Source: Selaginella moellendorffii (taxonomy: Eukaryota; Streptophyta; Lycopodiopsida; Selaginellales; Selaginellaceae). From it: a stretch of DNA of 64,000 nt. The stretch is from contig NW_003314287.1 in the NCBI RefSeq assembly GCF_000143415.4, forward strand, positions 332,203 to 396,202, given 5' to 3'. Position 1 is the first letter of the stretch; every line of letters begins with the position of its first letter. Shown one piece after another: positions 49,548 through 59,799 of this stretch. The position numbers and the translations under genes are program-made. The notes below the pieces were generated by a model. That model did no database searches. It worked only from the letters and a program-made list of their open reading frames with translations, and was not told where the DNA came from.

Positions 49548-50505
49548 ACTTCTTTGGGTGGCCTCTTTGGCACCACTCGAGTCCATGCTTACTCCCACCC
49601 AAGGCCCCTCAGCCCTAGTCTCAACCTCAAGTCAGTTTGGAAGCACTACTGGAGAGTTCCTTCAAGACTAGTTCCTAGATGTCACTATCCCTACTATACT
49701 TTTGGAACCCCCCCCCGAACCCCCCCCCCCCCCCAAGGAGATACACGCTTTGGGCTTTCACCCGATGACTTGTGTTAATAATTGGACTTGGTCTTGGACT
49801 TGATCTCAATCTCAGACTCAATCTCAGACTCTATCTTGAACCCGACCTCGGACTCTGTCTCGGACTCCATCTCGGATCTCAAACTTGGTCTTGATTTTGG
49901 TCTTAGACTCGGTCTCAAACTTGGTCTCGGAGTCGGTCTTAGACTTGATTTTGGACTCGGTCTCAAAGTTGGTCTCGGACTCAATCTCGGACTTGGTCTC
50001 ATCCGATGAACTCTTTATCATTTTGGTCTTGCTTTCGAGGATCCTTTAGCCTTCAACATCTTAGGGAGTTGGTTCCTTACAACTAACTCCTTAAGATATC
50101 GTAGGCTAAAGGATCTATAAAATCACGACTGGAACGATAAAGAGTTCATCAATATTGAGTTTAAGATCAAGTTCGAACACCAACTCCGAGACCAAGTCAA
50201 GACCAAATTTGAGACCGAGTCGAAATCTGAGATTGGGTCCAGATCTAAGACCAAGTCCAAGATCAACTCCAAGACCAAGTCTGAATATTAATACAAATTA
50301 TGGGGTAAAAGCCTAAAATGATCGTTTCTTAGAGGGGGTGGGGGATTGGTTGTAGAAGGTTCCAAAAATATAGTAGAGATAATGAGGTCCAAGACCTAGT
50401 CTTGAAGGAATTCTCTAATAGTGCTTTCAACCGAGTTGAGGTTGGGATTGGGGGTTAATGGCCTTGGGTGGGAATGAGCATGGATTTGAGTGCTGCGGGT
50501 GCGGA
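49548..50505. mobile_element. Foldback-type element with tandem-repeat arms
   Basis: A large inverted repeat: the left arm (about 49570-50040) is mirrored by the right arm (about 50110-50500). Matching outer blocks are tccatgct.a.tcccacccaaggc and its complement; inner blocks are gatgaactctttatc and gataaagagttcatc; the centre near 50075 is ggagttggttccttacaactaactcc. Inside both arms are degenerate tandem units of about 12 bp (ggtctcggactt). No protein is encoded; open frames in the arms are side effects of the repeat. A C-rich tract lies at 49706-49735. Confidence 0.75.
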
Positions 50506-52387
50506 CCATACTTGAGCTCATGAGTTGAGCTCAATTTTCAATTGTAAATTTAGTATAAACATTATAAACTTTAAAATTTTAAGTTTATGGCAAACCTAAT
50601 AATTTAATAACTCTCTATATATTATATAGATAAAAATGTTCTAAAAAACACTTTTTGTTATAATAATTTAAATATTTACTACATGCAATGATAGGGACAT
50701 TTGTTAGAACATAAAATAAAATATTTGCAAAAAGAGTATTCTTATCACTTCTTTAAATTTGTACTCTATACTTTCTAGCTAGTAAATATTAGGTTTGTCA
50801 GAATTAAAAAATTAAGATCAATGAGAGCTCACTACTCTCATAGAGTCTAACGAAACGCAAGGTGCAACCTGCCACCAAGCATAACGCTATAGAAGAAAGG
50901 CACAAGAGTCACCTTTTTTAGAAAAGCACAATGGCCACTTTTCTACACCAACTCCAGACTCTATCCAACTCAATTGCGTTAGCCCCAAAAGTCAGCATCC
51001 CTTTTGGGTTGCATCATACAAATTGCCTACTAAGGTTTAAGCCAACCAAAGTCAACTTGAACCCCTTCACTAGTTTGAAGAAAATTTATGGAAAATTTTC
51101 CATCCTAGAGAAAGAATGACTCTTAGTTTAGGAATACAAACTTTCAAGACTCAACCAGCTTCCTCCTACCAACAACTTCATATATGTTCACCTCAACACA
51201 GATTCTTATGACCGAATAGCATGCTTAAACATCGAATATCTTTGCCCATATAACCGACATCCAACACCATCTGCAAAATGCAAAGTGAACATCCAAGGCT
51301 TAATCACGAAAACCACATCTTTGGATATCCATATTGCACTAACACTTTTCTTCACTTTCAAGATCCAATGTTAAGCCAAAATACTAACAAGAAAAATGAC
51401 ATGGAAAATCAAGTTCTAAGGAAAAATTCCTCATCACTCGAAATAACAATGCCACTTCCACTAACACAAGTGCTAGTAATGTCAATGCCTCAACTACACA
51501 CCTTCTCCATCCAACAATCTACTCCAAGTGTTAATAGATCAACTGACAAGCTATAGCAAGTGAATGCTATAACCCTTTCCAACACCTTATGGGCAAATTC
51601 CCTAAGAAATAGGGTATTAACATAAGCTTAGCATAATGAACCACTATTGAGAATCCAATCAATGTTACTTCATATAAGTAGACTAGCTTTACCATCAACC
51701 ACTTTGGGGTTGATTATCATTTAACCAAGCAACTTCGTCAACACATTGCTCATTATCACATGGATATGATATAAAATCACAATGACTTGAGAGTAACACT
51801 ACGAGCAACACCCATGTCATTACTTCAAAGGTTTATGTGAGCATCAAGTGCCAACTCGATTTGACAAAATGTAATACAAATGTTACACTCTACCAATGGA
51901 GACTTACAACACCCAACACCACTAACTTTTGTTCACAACACAAACAAGCTCATACCACTTTTTTTTTGACCAAACTCAAAACTAATCTAACACCAAGCTA
52001 CTCAAGGAGCAATAGCAAAGTTCTTGGAAAAGAATTGAGCATTGTAACTCCAGTCTTCTAATAGCAAGCCTAGACAAAATAGTTTAGCGTTTCACCGCTA
52101 TCCATCCCAAGACTCACTATTTGTAAGACCACCATAACCAACATGCATCAAGGTAGGGATTCTTGATTGCGTAATGTGAACATGAGCAATGAGCTAACAC
52201 CTCGTTGCAAATCATCTCTCCAAGAGAAAATGATTTACGTGTTTGATTTTTTGTCCCTGACAACTCTTTTTTCAATCTTATCTTTGACTAAACCTCAAGT
52301 TTGCATTCACACTGCCTTCAGTCCAATCTAAGAAAAATTTATGAAAGAGCACAGCAATAATTACTTAAATCAATAGACTAATCCCTA
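50506..52387. other. AT-rich sequence, no gene recognised
   Basis: Several short open frames rich in Asn, Thr and Ser, none matching a family; probably old repeat sequence. Confidence 0.5.
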
Positions 52388-53060
52388 CGTAGTGCACCTT
52401 ATCTCTCTCCCTTTAAGCCAACTGAAAAAGGGACAATTGCTTGATAAGAAAGCCCTTAGTGGCTATTTTATCCCTATTTATCCCCCAAAATTTCAAGGAT
52501 TCATGGTGACAGTATATTCAAATCTCATCCCATGATCACATGCACTACACTCACCCCCCCTTCAGAGATATCAATGTCCTTATTGACTATTGACTAACAA
52601 CCCCTACTGAGCCAAGGGGAACCAGCACCTCCATTTCCGCACTCAATCTACCAATCCTTCCATTGTGTAGACTAGCTATTCCATGTAAGGTAACTAATCA
52701 TCCACCCGTATTGCAGTCCCATGATGGATACATTTGTCCATGGATGCTCCACCAAGAGGAAGGACGTACGCATGGATGCCCAATACATACGATTTTAAAT
52801 TTTAGGAGTAGGAATATACTTTATTCAAGGTATATTATATTTTTAAGTAGCCACTAATCAATGGGAATCAAATCTGTGCCATTTTCTCTGATACCACATG
52901 TAGCGCACCCTATCTCTCTTCCCTTAAGCTAACTAAAAAAAGGGCAATTGCTTGATAAGAAAGCCCTTAGTGGCTATTTTATCCCTATTTATCCCCTAAG
53001 GTTCCAAAGATCCACGGTGACAGTATATTCAAATCTCATCCCATGATCACATATGCTACA
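52388..53060 (-). mobile_element. TRIM (terminal-repeat retrotransposon in miniature)
   Basis: Two 162-bp direct repeats, 52388-52549 and 52899-53060, flank a 349-bp non-coding interior. On the minus strand the LTR begins TGTAG and ends CTACA. Two bases past the 5' LTR is TGGTATCAGAG (52886-52896), an exact match to the start of the initiator-Met tRNA primer site, and a polypurine tract (gaaggggggg) abuts the 3' LTR near 52552-52563. The outer end of the left LTR is mutated (CG for TG), and I see no target-site duplication. It has no coding capacity, so any movement needed enzymes from another element. Confidence 0.85.
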
Positions 53061-54110
53061 CTGTGTCATAATTTCTTGATTGTCTTCAATTTCAGGTTGT
53101 TGCTGTTAATATGCCTTCAAGATTTGTGCTTCTTCATAGTCATTAAGACCTTCATTCGTATTGTTCAATGATGATTGGTTGAAATTTCTTTACGATCTTC
53201 TTTGCTATAGATGTGGGGATTCAAGGGGGTTCTTGATACTCTCCAAAGGTAATTGTGTTCTTCCGCTAGTATGTGACAATATCAGTTGTTTTAAGCCAAA
53301 TTTGCTTGAGGAGTACTTTATAGGAACTTTAATCTTTTGCCATTTTAAGCACGATAAAAGTTACCTAAACTTCTTGATACTTGATCTTGATAGGAATATT
53401 GCATATGATTCTTGATGGTTGTACACTTTAATTGTTAGTCATCTTGATGTTGAAGGTTGCAGGGTGGATTAGCCCAAGTCTCATTACTTTGCAGGTTGAA
53501 TACTTGATGATGTTAACACTTGTGTTGCCGTCAATGATTCCTTATGGAGCTTTGTTCTTTCCTATTATGATTAGAATGTATGGTACATCTTCATTGAAGT
53601 TGCTGGGTTGAATGGCAGTCTTGTGGGATGAAGAGTTGTTGGTCTTTCTCTTGATTTGAGTTGAATTTACTAATGGTGAAGTTTGACATAACTTGAGAAG
53701 TTGTTTTCTCAAGTATGGAGTGATATCCTTGCATTAGACCATTAGTATGCTAAAAGAGTGTCAAACTTATTTTGGCTCCATTTTGCAAGTTAGTTTTGGC
53801 ATTGGGATGTTGAATGCTCTAGGACTATTCCTATGTTGCTCTATATTTCTATCCTTTCACTCCTTAGGCTAAATGCTTAGAAATCATTCCATGCTCCAAT
53901 TCTTTCGCTCCTTAGTTACAAGCTTAGGAGTTTAGCTCCATTTCTTTATGCAATGGCCCAAAGCCCTGAAATTTGGGTTTGCTCCACTTCCCTTGGACAC
54001 ATAGCATGTGGCACATGAAGGGTTAAGGTTCCACTTTATGGTTACCCTATGGTAGACTAGGGATATATGCAGCTAGGTTTCCACTGGTTTCCAAGGTTAT
54101 CTCTATTTGC
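53061..54110. other. No gene recognised
   Basis: AT-rich sequence between the TRIM and element C. One short open frame (53161-53415) has no recognisable motif. Confidence 0.5.
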
Positions 54111-54523
54111 TATCAAGACCCCCACCAAGATCAAGACAGGAAAATGCAAAAGACAAAGAGAAAAGCTAGTGGAAACAAAGAAGAGGCCTTAGACTGGCGT
54201 TGATTCAGATTGTGGAAAAATGGAACAAAACTAACCTATATATACTATAGGTTGATGAAGCTCCACCACTCTTGGATCGAGGACGGCCTAAATATAGCTG
54301 AGGTTGAGGAGGCGCCACATCAATATCAGGAATGTGGCTCGAGACTCAGGAAATGTATAGGAAATCAGAGAGTCAGGAATAGGGAAGTGTCTCGAGAGTC
54401 AGGAATAAGGAAGTGTCTCGAGAGTCAGGAATAGGGAAGTGTCTCGAGAATTAGGAATGTGGTCTGCAGGTCAGGAATCCGGTGAGAGTCAGGAATGTGG
54501 CAAGAATTGGGGGATTCCTGACA
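54111..54523 (-). repeat. Element C 3' LTR
   Basis: 413 bp; first base pair TG is mutated to TA on the plus strand. A 26-bp unit (agagtcaggaat.gggaag...) is repeated three times at 54369-54446. A polypurine tract lies immediately inside (54524-54536). Confidence 0.9.
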
Positions 54524-54649
54524 GCACCCCCTCCTCAAGAACGAGTGGAACGAGGATGTGAATGAGAACGACGAGGAGGATGAGATGAGTGGCGAGGGAT
54601 GGGAGATGGAGAAAAAGAATGAGGACTAGGATGAGAAGGATAGCAGTGG

Positions 54650-55905
54650 TGGAAGTCCTGAACAAGGTCAGGAGAATGAATCAGGTTGTCCGTAGCTTCC
54701 TAAATGCGTTCTTCAAGTCCGTAACCCTTCCAATTGACCAAATAGTAGAGTTTAGACCGTGAAATCTTGGAATCAAGGATGTCCTAAACCTCGTACTCAA
54801 ACCCATCCTCAAACTGCACTGGTGGAGATGGAGGAATGACCCGATTGGGAATAGGACTGGAAATATAAGGCTCAAGGAGAGAGGAGTGAAAAACGGGGTG
54901 AATTTGATATGAGGAGGGAAGTGCAAGGCGATAAGTGACAGGATTAATGATGGCAGTGATAGGGAAAGGACCGAGGCATTTGAAATCAAGTTTTGGATAG
55001 GGCCTGGTGGTGGAGATATTTCGCCTGAGGAGCCAGACTTTATCCCCCATATTGTAAGGAGGACAATCCTGACGATGGACATTGGCAAATGTTTTGTGAG
55101 ATTCCTGAGCACGATGGAGGTGGAAGGAGATGGAGTTGTGGATTTCGTGGAGGTTAGAGACAAATGCCTTAGAGCGGGGATTTGAATGAGAGGATTTGGA
55201 TGGAGAAGGAAGTGAGAGATTGAATCGGGGATTTCGGCCAGAGTTTGCAAAGAAGGGGGAAATTCGAAGAGAGGAGTGAACAGAGTTGTTATAGGAGAAC
55301 TTAGCAAGGGGAAGGATATCAAACCAGTTATCCTGATGATAGTTGATGAAGCACCTCAAGAATTGTTCCAACGTCTGAATTGTTCGTTCGGATTGCCCAT
55401 CAGTTTGAGGATGATACACCGAAGAGAGGTTGGCCTTCACTCCAAGCAGCTACAAAAACTGTTGCTAGAAATGAGAGATGAACTGAGGCCCCTGATCCGA
55501 AACCACATCTGTAGGAATCCCATGAAGTCGGAAAATTTCCCTGAATACTAGTTTTGCCATGTCCTCGCCCGAAAATTCTTTGGTACATGGCAAGAAGTGT
55601 GACATTTTTGTGAAGCGATCCACCACGACTAAAATGCTATTGAAGCCTCCAGAACTCGGAAGATCACTCAAGAAATCCATGGAGATGGATTCCCAAGGAC
55701 CTGAAGGGACCGGAAGGGAACGAAGCAAACCTGAAGGAAGGTGGCGAGGTACCTTATTCCAGGCGCAAGTGTCACAAGAGGTAACAAAAGCTTTGATGTA
55801 GTCGTCCATGTGAGGCCACCAAAAGTCCCGTGCAACTAGCTCATAGGTTTTCGCAATGCCGAAGTGACCAGTAGTCGGGCTATCATGGCACGCTATCAAG
55901 ACCAA
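54650..55905 (-). pseudogene. Element C integrase with chromodomain
   Basis: Order on the minus strand: zinc-binding block (HDSPTTGHFGIAKTYEL...TCDTCAWNK), catalytic core with MDFLSDLPSSGG, SDQGPQF and QTDGQSERTIQ, then the GPF.I..I...TYRL beta-barrel region, and after a TAG at 54783-54781 a chromodomain (DILDSKISRSKLYYLVNWKG, then YG.EER and a WEA-like turn). Chromodomains of this kind target integration to heterochromatin marks. All three acidic catalytic residues appear to be present. Stops near 55441-55464 and 54781 prevent full translation. Confidence 0.85.
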
Positions 55906-55983
55906 CCTTCAAGCATCACCTTCAGGAACGTAAAGCTGCTCCCCACGGTATAATAAGCCATCTAAGAACTCGAACTCGTCAAA

Positions 55984-56595
55984 TCACTGGCAGTTGGGAG
56001 TCACTGAGTGTCCAGCCTGAAGATGGGGGAAAATGTCGCTGGCAAGATCATTGGATTGAAGATCGTTTCTGATTGCATCCATCAAGGAGGAGTCCTGAGG
56101 GGCCAGGGAAATTGCCATAACTTGAAGCCAATCAGGACCGAGGATATCTTGATCCTGTTGATCGAAGGCAGGATTACCAGGCCTGAGACTAAGATAGGAG
56201 CGCCTTGAAAGAGCATTAGGAAGGCCTTGAAGCTTTCCAGGTCTGTACTTGATAACAAAGTCAAACCAACTCAAGAATTGTGCCCACCTTGCTTGACGAC
56301 AGCTTAAAACTCGGGAAGTGGCAAAGTACTCGAGATTTTTGTGATCCGTCCAGATTGTTGTTTGATGGCCCGCCCCCTCCAAGAAACGGTGCCACTCTCC
56401 AAAGGAATCCATGATGGCAAGGAGCTCCTTGTCGTGGATTTCGTAATTGATCTCCGCAGGCTGGAATTTCCGAGAATGGAAAGCGACTGGATGAAGTTCT
56501 TGATCTGCTCCAAGTTGAGACTGCACAACACCGATGGCAAAGTCGGAGGCGTCAGCCTCGATGAAGAAAGGTTGTGAGGAATCAGCATGGATCAA
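55984..56595 (-). pseudogene. Element C RNase H domain
   Basis: An uninterrupted 203-codon stretch with FFIEADASDFAIGVVQSQLG, EINYEIHDKELLAIMDSF, WTDHKNLEYFATSRVLS and KYRPGKLQGLPNALSRR: the gypsy RNase H and connection to integrase. In the same frame as RT and integrase. Confidence 0.85.
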
Positions 56596-56871
56596 AACGG
56601 GAGCAGAATTGAAGGTTGCCTTGAGTGTGTCGAAGGCGTGCTAAGCAGCAGCAGACCAAGAGAAGGGAACATCCTTGCGAGTGAGATGCGTGAGAGGAAG
56701 GACAATGTCAGAGTAGTGATCAATGAATTTGTAGTAGAAGTTGGCGAAGCCAAGGAAAACCTAAACGTCCGACATTGATTGTGGAGGCTCCCACTCGAGA
56801 ATAGTCTTGACTTTGGCAGGATCCATCGTGATACCCTCAGGAGTGACAATGTACCCAAGGAACTCCACAGA

Positions 56872-57630
56872 CTACTGATTGAAGGAACATTTCTCAAGCT
56901 TCGCGTATAGGCCGTGTTCTCGCAGCTTCGCCAGCACTTTGCGTACATGTTCGTCGTGCTCCTCCTGAGTTTTTGAGTAGATGAGGATGTCATCGAGGTA
57001 GACGATCACCATTTGATCAAGAAACTCCCAAAAGACGTCGTTCGCCATGTGTTGGAAAACTGCTGGAGCATTTGTTAAGCCAAATGGCATGACAGTGTAT
57101 TCGAAGTGGCTATAGCGGGTTCAGAACGCAATCTTCCATTCATCACCAGGCCGGATCCGAATCAGGTTGTATGTGCCACGGAGGTCAATCTTGGTGAAGA
57201 AGCGGGCACCGCTTAGGCGTTCCAACAGGTTTGAGATCAGGGGCATCGGATAATGGTTCTGAACAGTCACCTTGTTCAAACCTCGGTAATCGATGACTAG
57301 CCGCAAACTCCCATCCTTCTTCTTGACAAAGAAGATAGGTGCTCCAGTCGGGGACTGAGAATGCTGAATGTACCCTGAGGCAAGGTTCTCATCCACGTAC
57401 TCTTTGAGGGCCTTAAGCTCGGACGGGGATAACCCGTAAATAGGCCCCCACGGAGGTGACGCTCCTTCTTGTAAATCAATGGGACAGTCATAAGGCCGAT
57501 GAATAGGCAGTACACTAGCTTTTTTCTTGTCAAACACATCCCCAAAATCATGATACTTCTCAGGAAGATTGACAGGAAAAACATGCAAAGCAAAAAGGAA
57601 AAGAGGTTCTTCATGAAGGAGTTCTTTCAT
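56872..57630 (-). pseudogene. Element C reverse transcriptase
   Basis: RT blocks in order: [70 protein letters not shown]. One stop near 57118-57120 separates the two open stretches. The YLDD active site is intact. Confidence 0.88.
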
Positions 57631-57767
57631 AGTGATTGTGGAGATAGGAGGAGGTGTACGATTAAATGGAATGATGAGACGAGGATATTGTCTAGTGTAA
57701 GATGCAAGAGAGGAAAAAGAAGAGAGTGAAAACTTCGTAGAGTTAGGAACAGAACCCTGATTTGAGT

Positions 57768-58272
57768 TTAGGGAACTTTTCCTGATTCGAACTCGATGAA
57801 CAATAGGGGAAGCCGTGGGAGATGGTGATGTGGGAGAGATGAGCTGTAATTCCTTCCTCTAACAAATCTGAGGCTGATGTAGTTGGAACCAAGGAAGACC
57901 AAGCACCACAGAGGATGACTTGCTGTTGATGATGTTGAAGGCGATATCAGTGATGGTGGACCCGATGTGTACTCAAATGGGCAACGTTTCCCTAAGTCCA
58001 GAAGATGGAGACACAAAATGCCTGCCAATGCCTTCAACCCTCAGATCCTGTATGGTAGGAGACAGAGGAACGTGATGTTGGGTAGAAAAGTCTGTGTCCA
58101 TGAAGCAGGAAGTTGCACCCGAGTTCAGTAGCGCCAGAGCCTTGAGTCCTGATTGTCCAGTGAAAGAAAGGAGACATGGGATGCGGAAGTTGCGGGAATT
58201 GGTGGTGGCTTTGATGAAAGGTGGTGAGGAGCTTGATAAAGAAGAAAAGTGATTTTTATTTGGGGAGTCCAA
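57768..58272 (-). pseudogene. Element C aspartic protease region
   Basis: Contains ALLNSGATSCFMDTDF, where the catalytic Asp of DSG is replaced by Asn; a frameshift follows near 57973, with LGSNYISL-type sequence after it. Element A shows DLG and element B DSG at the same place, so DSG is the ancestral form. Confidence 0.7.
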
Positions 58273-58383
58273 ACAGACAGCTCTTACTCTGTTTGGACAG
58301 GGTCATTTCCCGACTGCAACAGAAGTGGACTTTGAGGCAGAGTGAACTCGAGCAGTCGGGGAGGCTTCTTGGGACACACAGCT

Positions 58384-59246
58384 GCTTTGTGATTTAGGAT
58401 CAGCACAGTAGAGGCAAAGATTATGAGATATTCAACATTACTTCTCAACAGGACTCAACTTCCCTCTAATGAGTCGGGGAGTACCAAAAATATCCATAGG
58501 GACCGGAGCAGTAGGTTCAGGAGTATGCCCCGAAGACTCAAGCTGGGATTCCTGAGTCTGGGACGGAAAAACAGCGGCGCGGCGACTTTCCTGACGACGT
58601 TCAAAGAGACGATTGTCACATCGAACAGCTTTGTTGATGGCGTCCGATAGGTCCTTGGGATCCTCCATGGTGAGCAACAAATCCTTGACACCGTGGTTGA
58701 GGCCGAAATGAAATTGGTCAATCAGGGCCTGCTCATCCCACTGAGTGTCCAAGGCAAGGAGTTGGAACTCTGCAGCGTAGATCGAGGCAAGACGAGACCC
58801 CTGAGAGAGACGTCTCATCTTTGTGGTAGCAGCCCGAATCCGATTCGTCTCGCCAAAACATGCTTCAAGCTTCTCTTTGAACAATTGAAGATCCATCAGC
58901 TCCAGAACCACGACCCCTTTCATGCTCTTCTCCAGAAGAGGAGAAAACCATGACAAAGCTGCACCTTCGAGCAACATCCGATTTGAGACTCGGAAGTGGG
59001 GTACTACTGATGTTGAAGTGCAAAGATCAGCTCCATTTGGTTCAGAAATCCGCGAAGCTCCGAACGCTTGCATGAAAATTTTGCTGGGAAACTCACCTTT
59101 GGTTCAGGAACTTTGCTGGATCCTTGAGCCGAAAGTGAAGCAAGCTCCTGCTGCATGCGAAGAAGGGTCGCCTTCAGCTCGGTATTCTCAGACTGGATTT
59201 TTGCAAGGACTTCGGCAAAGAAATCAAGATGGCTTGGAGACTCCAT
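58384..59246 (-). pseudogene. Element C gag
   Basis: ATG 59246 opens MESPSHLDFFAEVLAKIQSE, a coiled segment, then SFPAKFSCKRSELRGFLNQM. An indel near 58985 shifts frame; the second part runs from about 59073 to 58438 (FSPLLEKSMKGVVV, LLALDTQWDEQALIDQFHFG) and leads to a zinc-knuckle region near 58390. A leader of about 100 bases separates the 5' LTR from the start codon. Confidence 0.75.
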
Positions 59247-59327
59247 CGGCAAGAAGAAAGAAAAAAAAGGGGGGAAAAAGACAAAGGCAATCAAACAATC
59301 GAAACGAGATAAAGCAAAAGCAAAAAG

Positions 59328-59342
59328 CACAATCTGAATCAA
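59328..59342 (-). other. Candidate self-priming PBS of element C
   Basis: Minus-strand TTGATTCAGATTGTG begins two bases after the 5' LTR. It is the exact 15-base reverse complement of LTR bases 59448-59434, whose position about 30 bases after the TATA box is where transcription should start. See findings. Confidence 0.65.
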
Positions 59343-59344
59343 AC

Positions 59345-59757
59345 TGTCAAGACCCCCACCAAGATCAAGACTGGAAAATGCAAAAGACAAAGAGAAAAGC
59401 TAGTGGAAACAAAGAAAAGGCCTTAGACTGGCGTTGATTCAGATTGTGGAGAAATGGAACAAGGCTAACCTATATATACTATAGGTTGATGAAGCTCCAC
59501 CACTCTTGGATCGAGGACGGCCTAAATATAGTTGAGGTTGAGGAGGCGCCACATCAATATCAGGAATGTGGCTCGAGACTCAGGAATCATACAAGAAATC
59601 AGAGAGTCAGGAATAGGGAAGTGTCTCAAGAGTCAGGAATAAGGAAGTGTCTCGAGAGTCAGGAATAAGGAAGTGTCTCGAGAATTAGGAATGTGGTCTG
59701 CAGGTCAGTAATCTGGCGAGAGTCAGGAATGTGGCAAGAATTGGGGGATTCCTGACA
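59345..59757 (-). repeat. Element C 5' LTR
   Basis: 413 bp, TG...CA. Minus-strand TATA box at 59478-59471 (tatatata inside a longer palindrome). Three 26-bp tandem units at 59603-59680 in the U3 part. Confidence 0.92.
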
Positions 59758-59799
59758 TCTGCTTTAAGATAGCAGAGTTAGGGATAGGCATTTTAGTGG

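Larger units (their letters stand above)
54111..59757 (-). mobile_element. Chromodomain Ty3/gypsy LTR retrotransposon, element C
   Basis: Full-length, coding on minus. LTRs 54111-54523 and 59345-59757 are both 413 bp and about 96 percent identical by eye. Flanks TTTGC (54106-54110) and TCTGC (59758-59762) look like a 5-bp target duplication with one change. Most of gag, plus protease, RT, RNase H, integrase and chromodomain, all lie in one frame apart from point stops; only the gag N-terminus is shifted by an indel near 58985. This suggests an ancestral single gag-pol ORF. Confidence 0.92.

Noticed and set aside
49775-50021. Long open frames on both strands in the foldback arms
   Set aside because: They are produced by the 12-bp tandem repeat, are mirror images and low-complexity; no start or family signal.
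52388-53060. Simple tandem duplication
   Set aside because: Primer site and polypurine tract at the correct edges make a TRIM more likely.
54369-54446. CRISPR-like or satellite array
   Set aside because: Three units without spacers, inside an LTR; ordinary LTR minisatellite.
59328-59342. tRNA-derived primer site for elements A and C
   Set aside because: Does not begin with TGG and matches no tRNA 3' end I know; the self-complement to the LTR explains it better.
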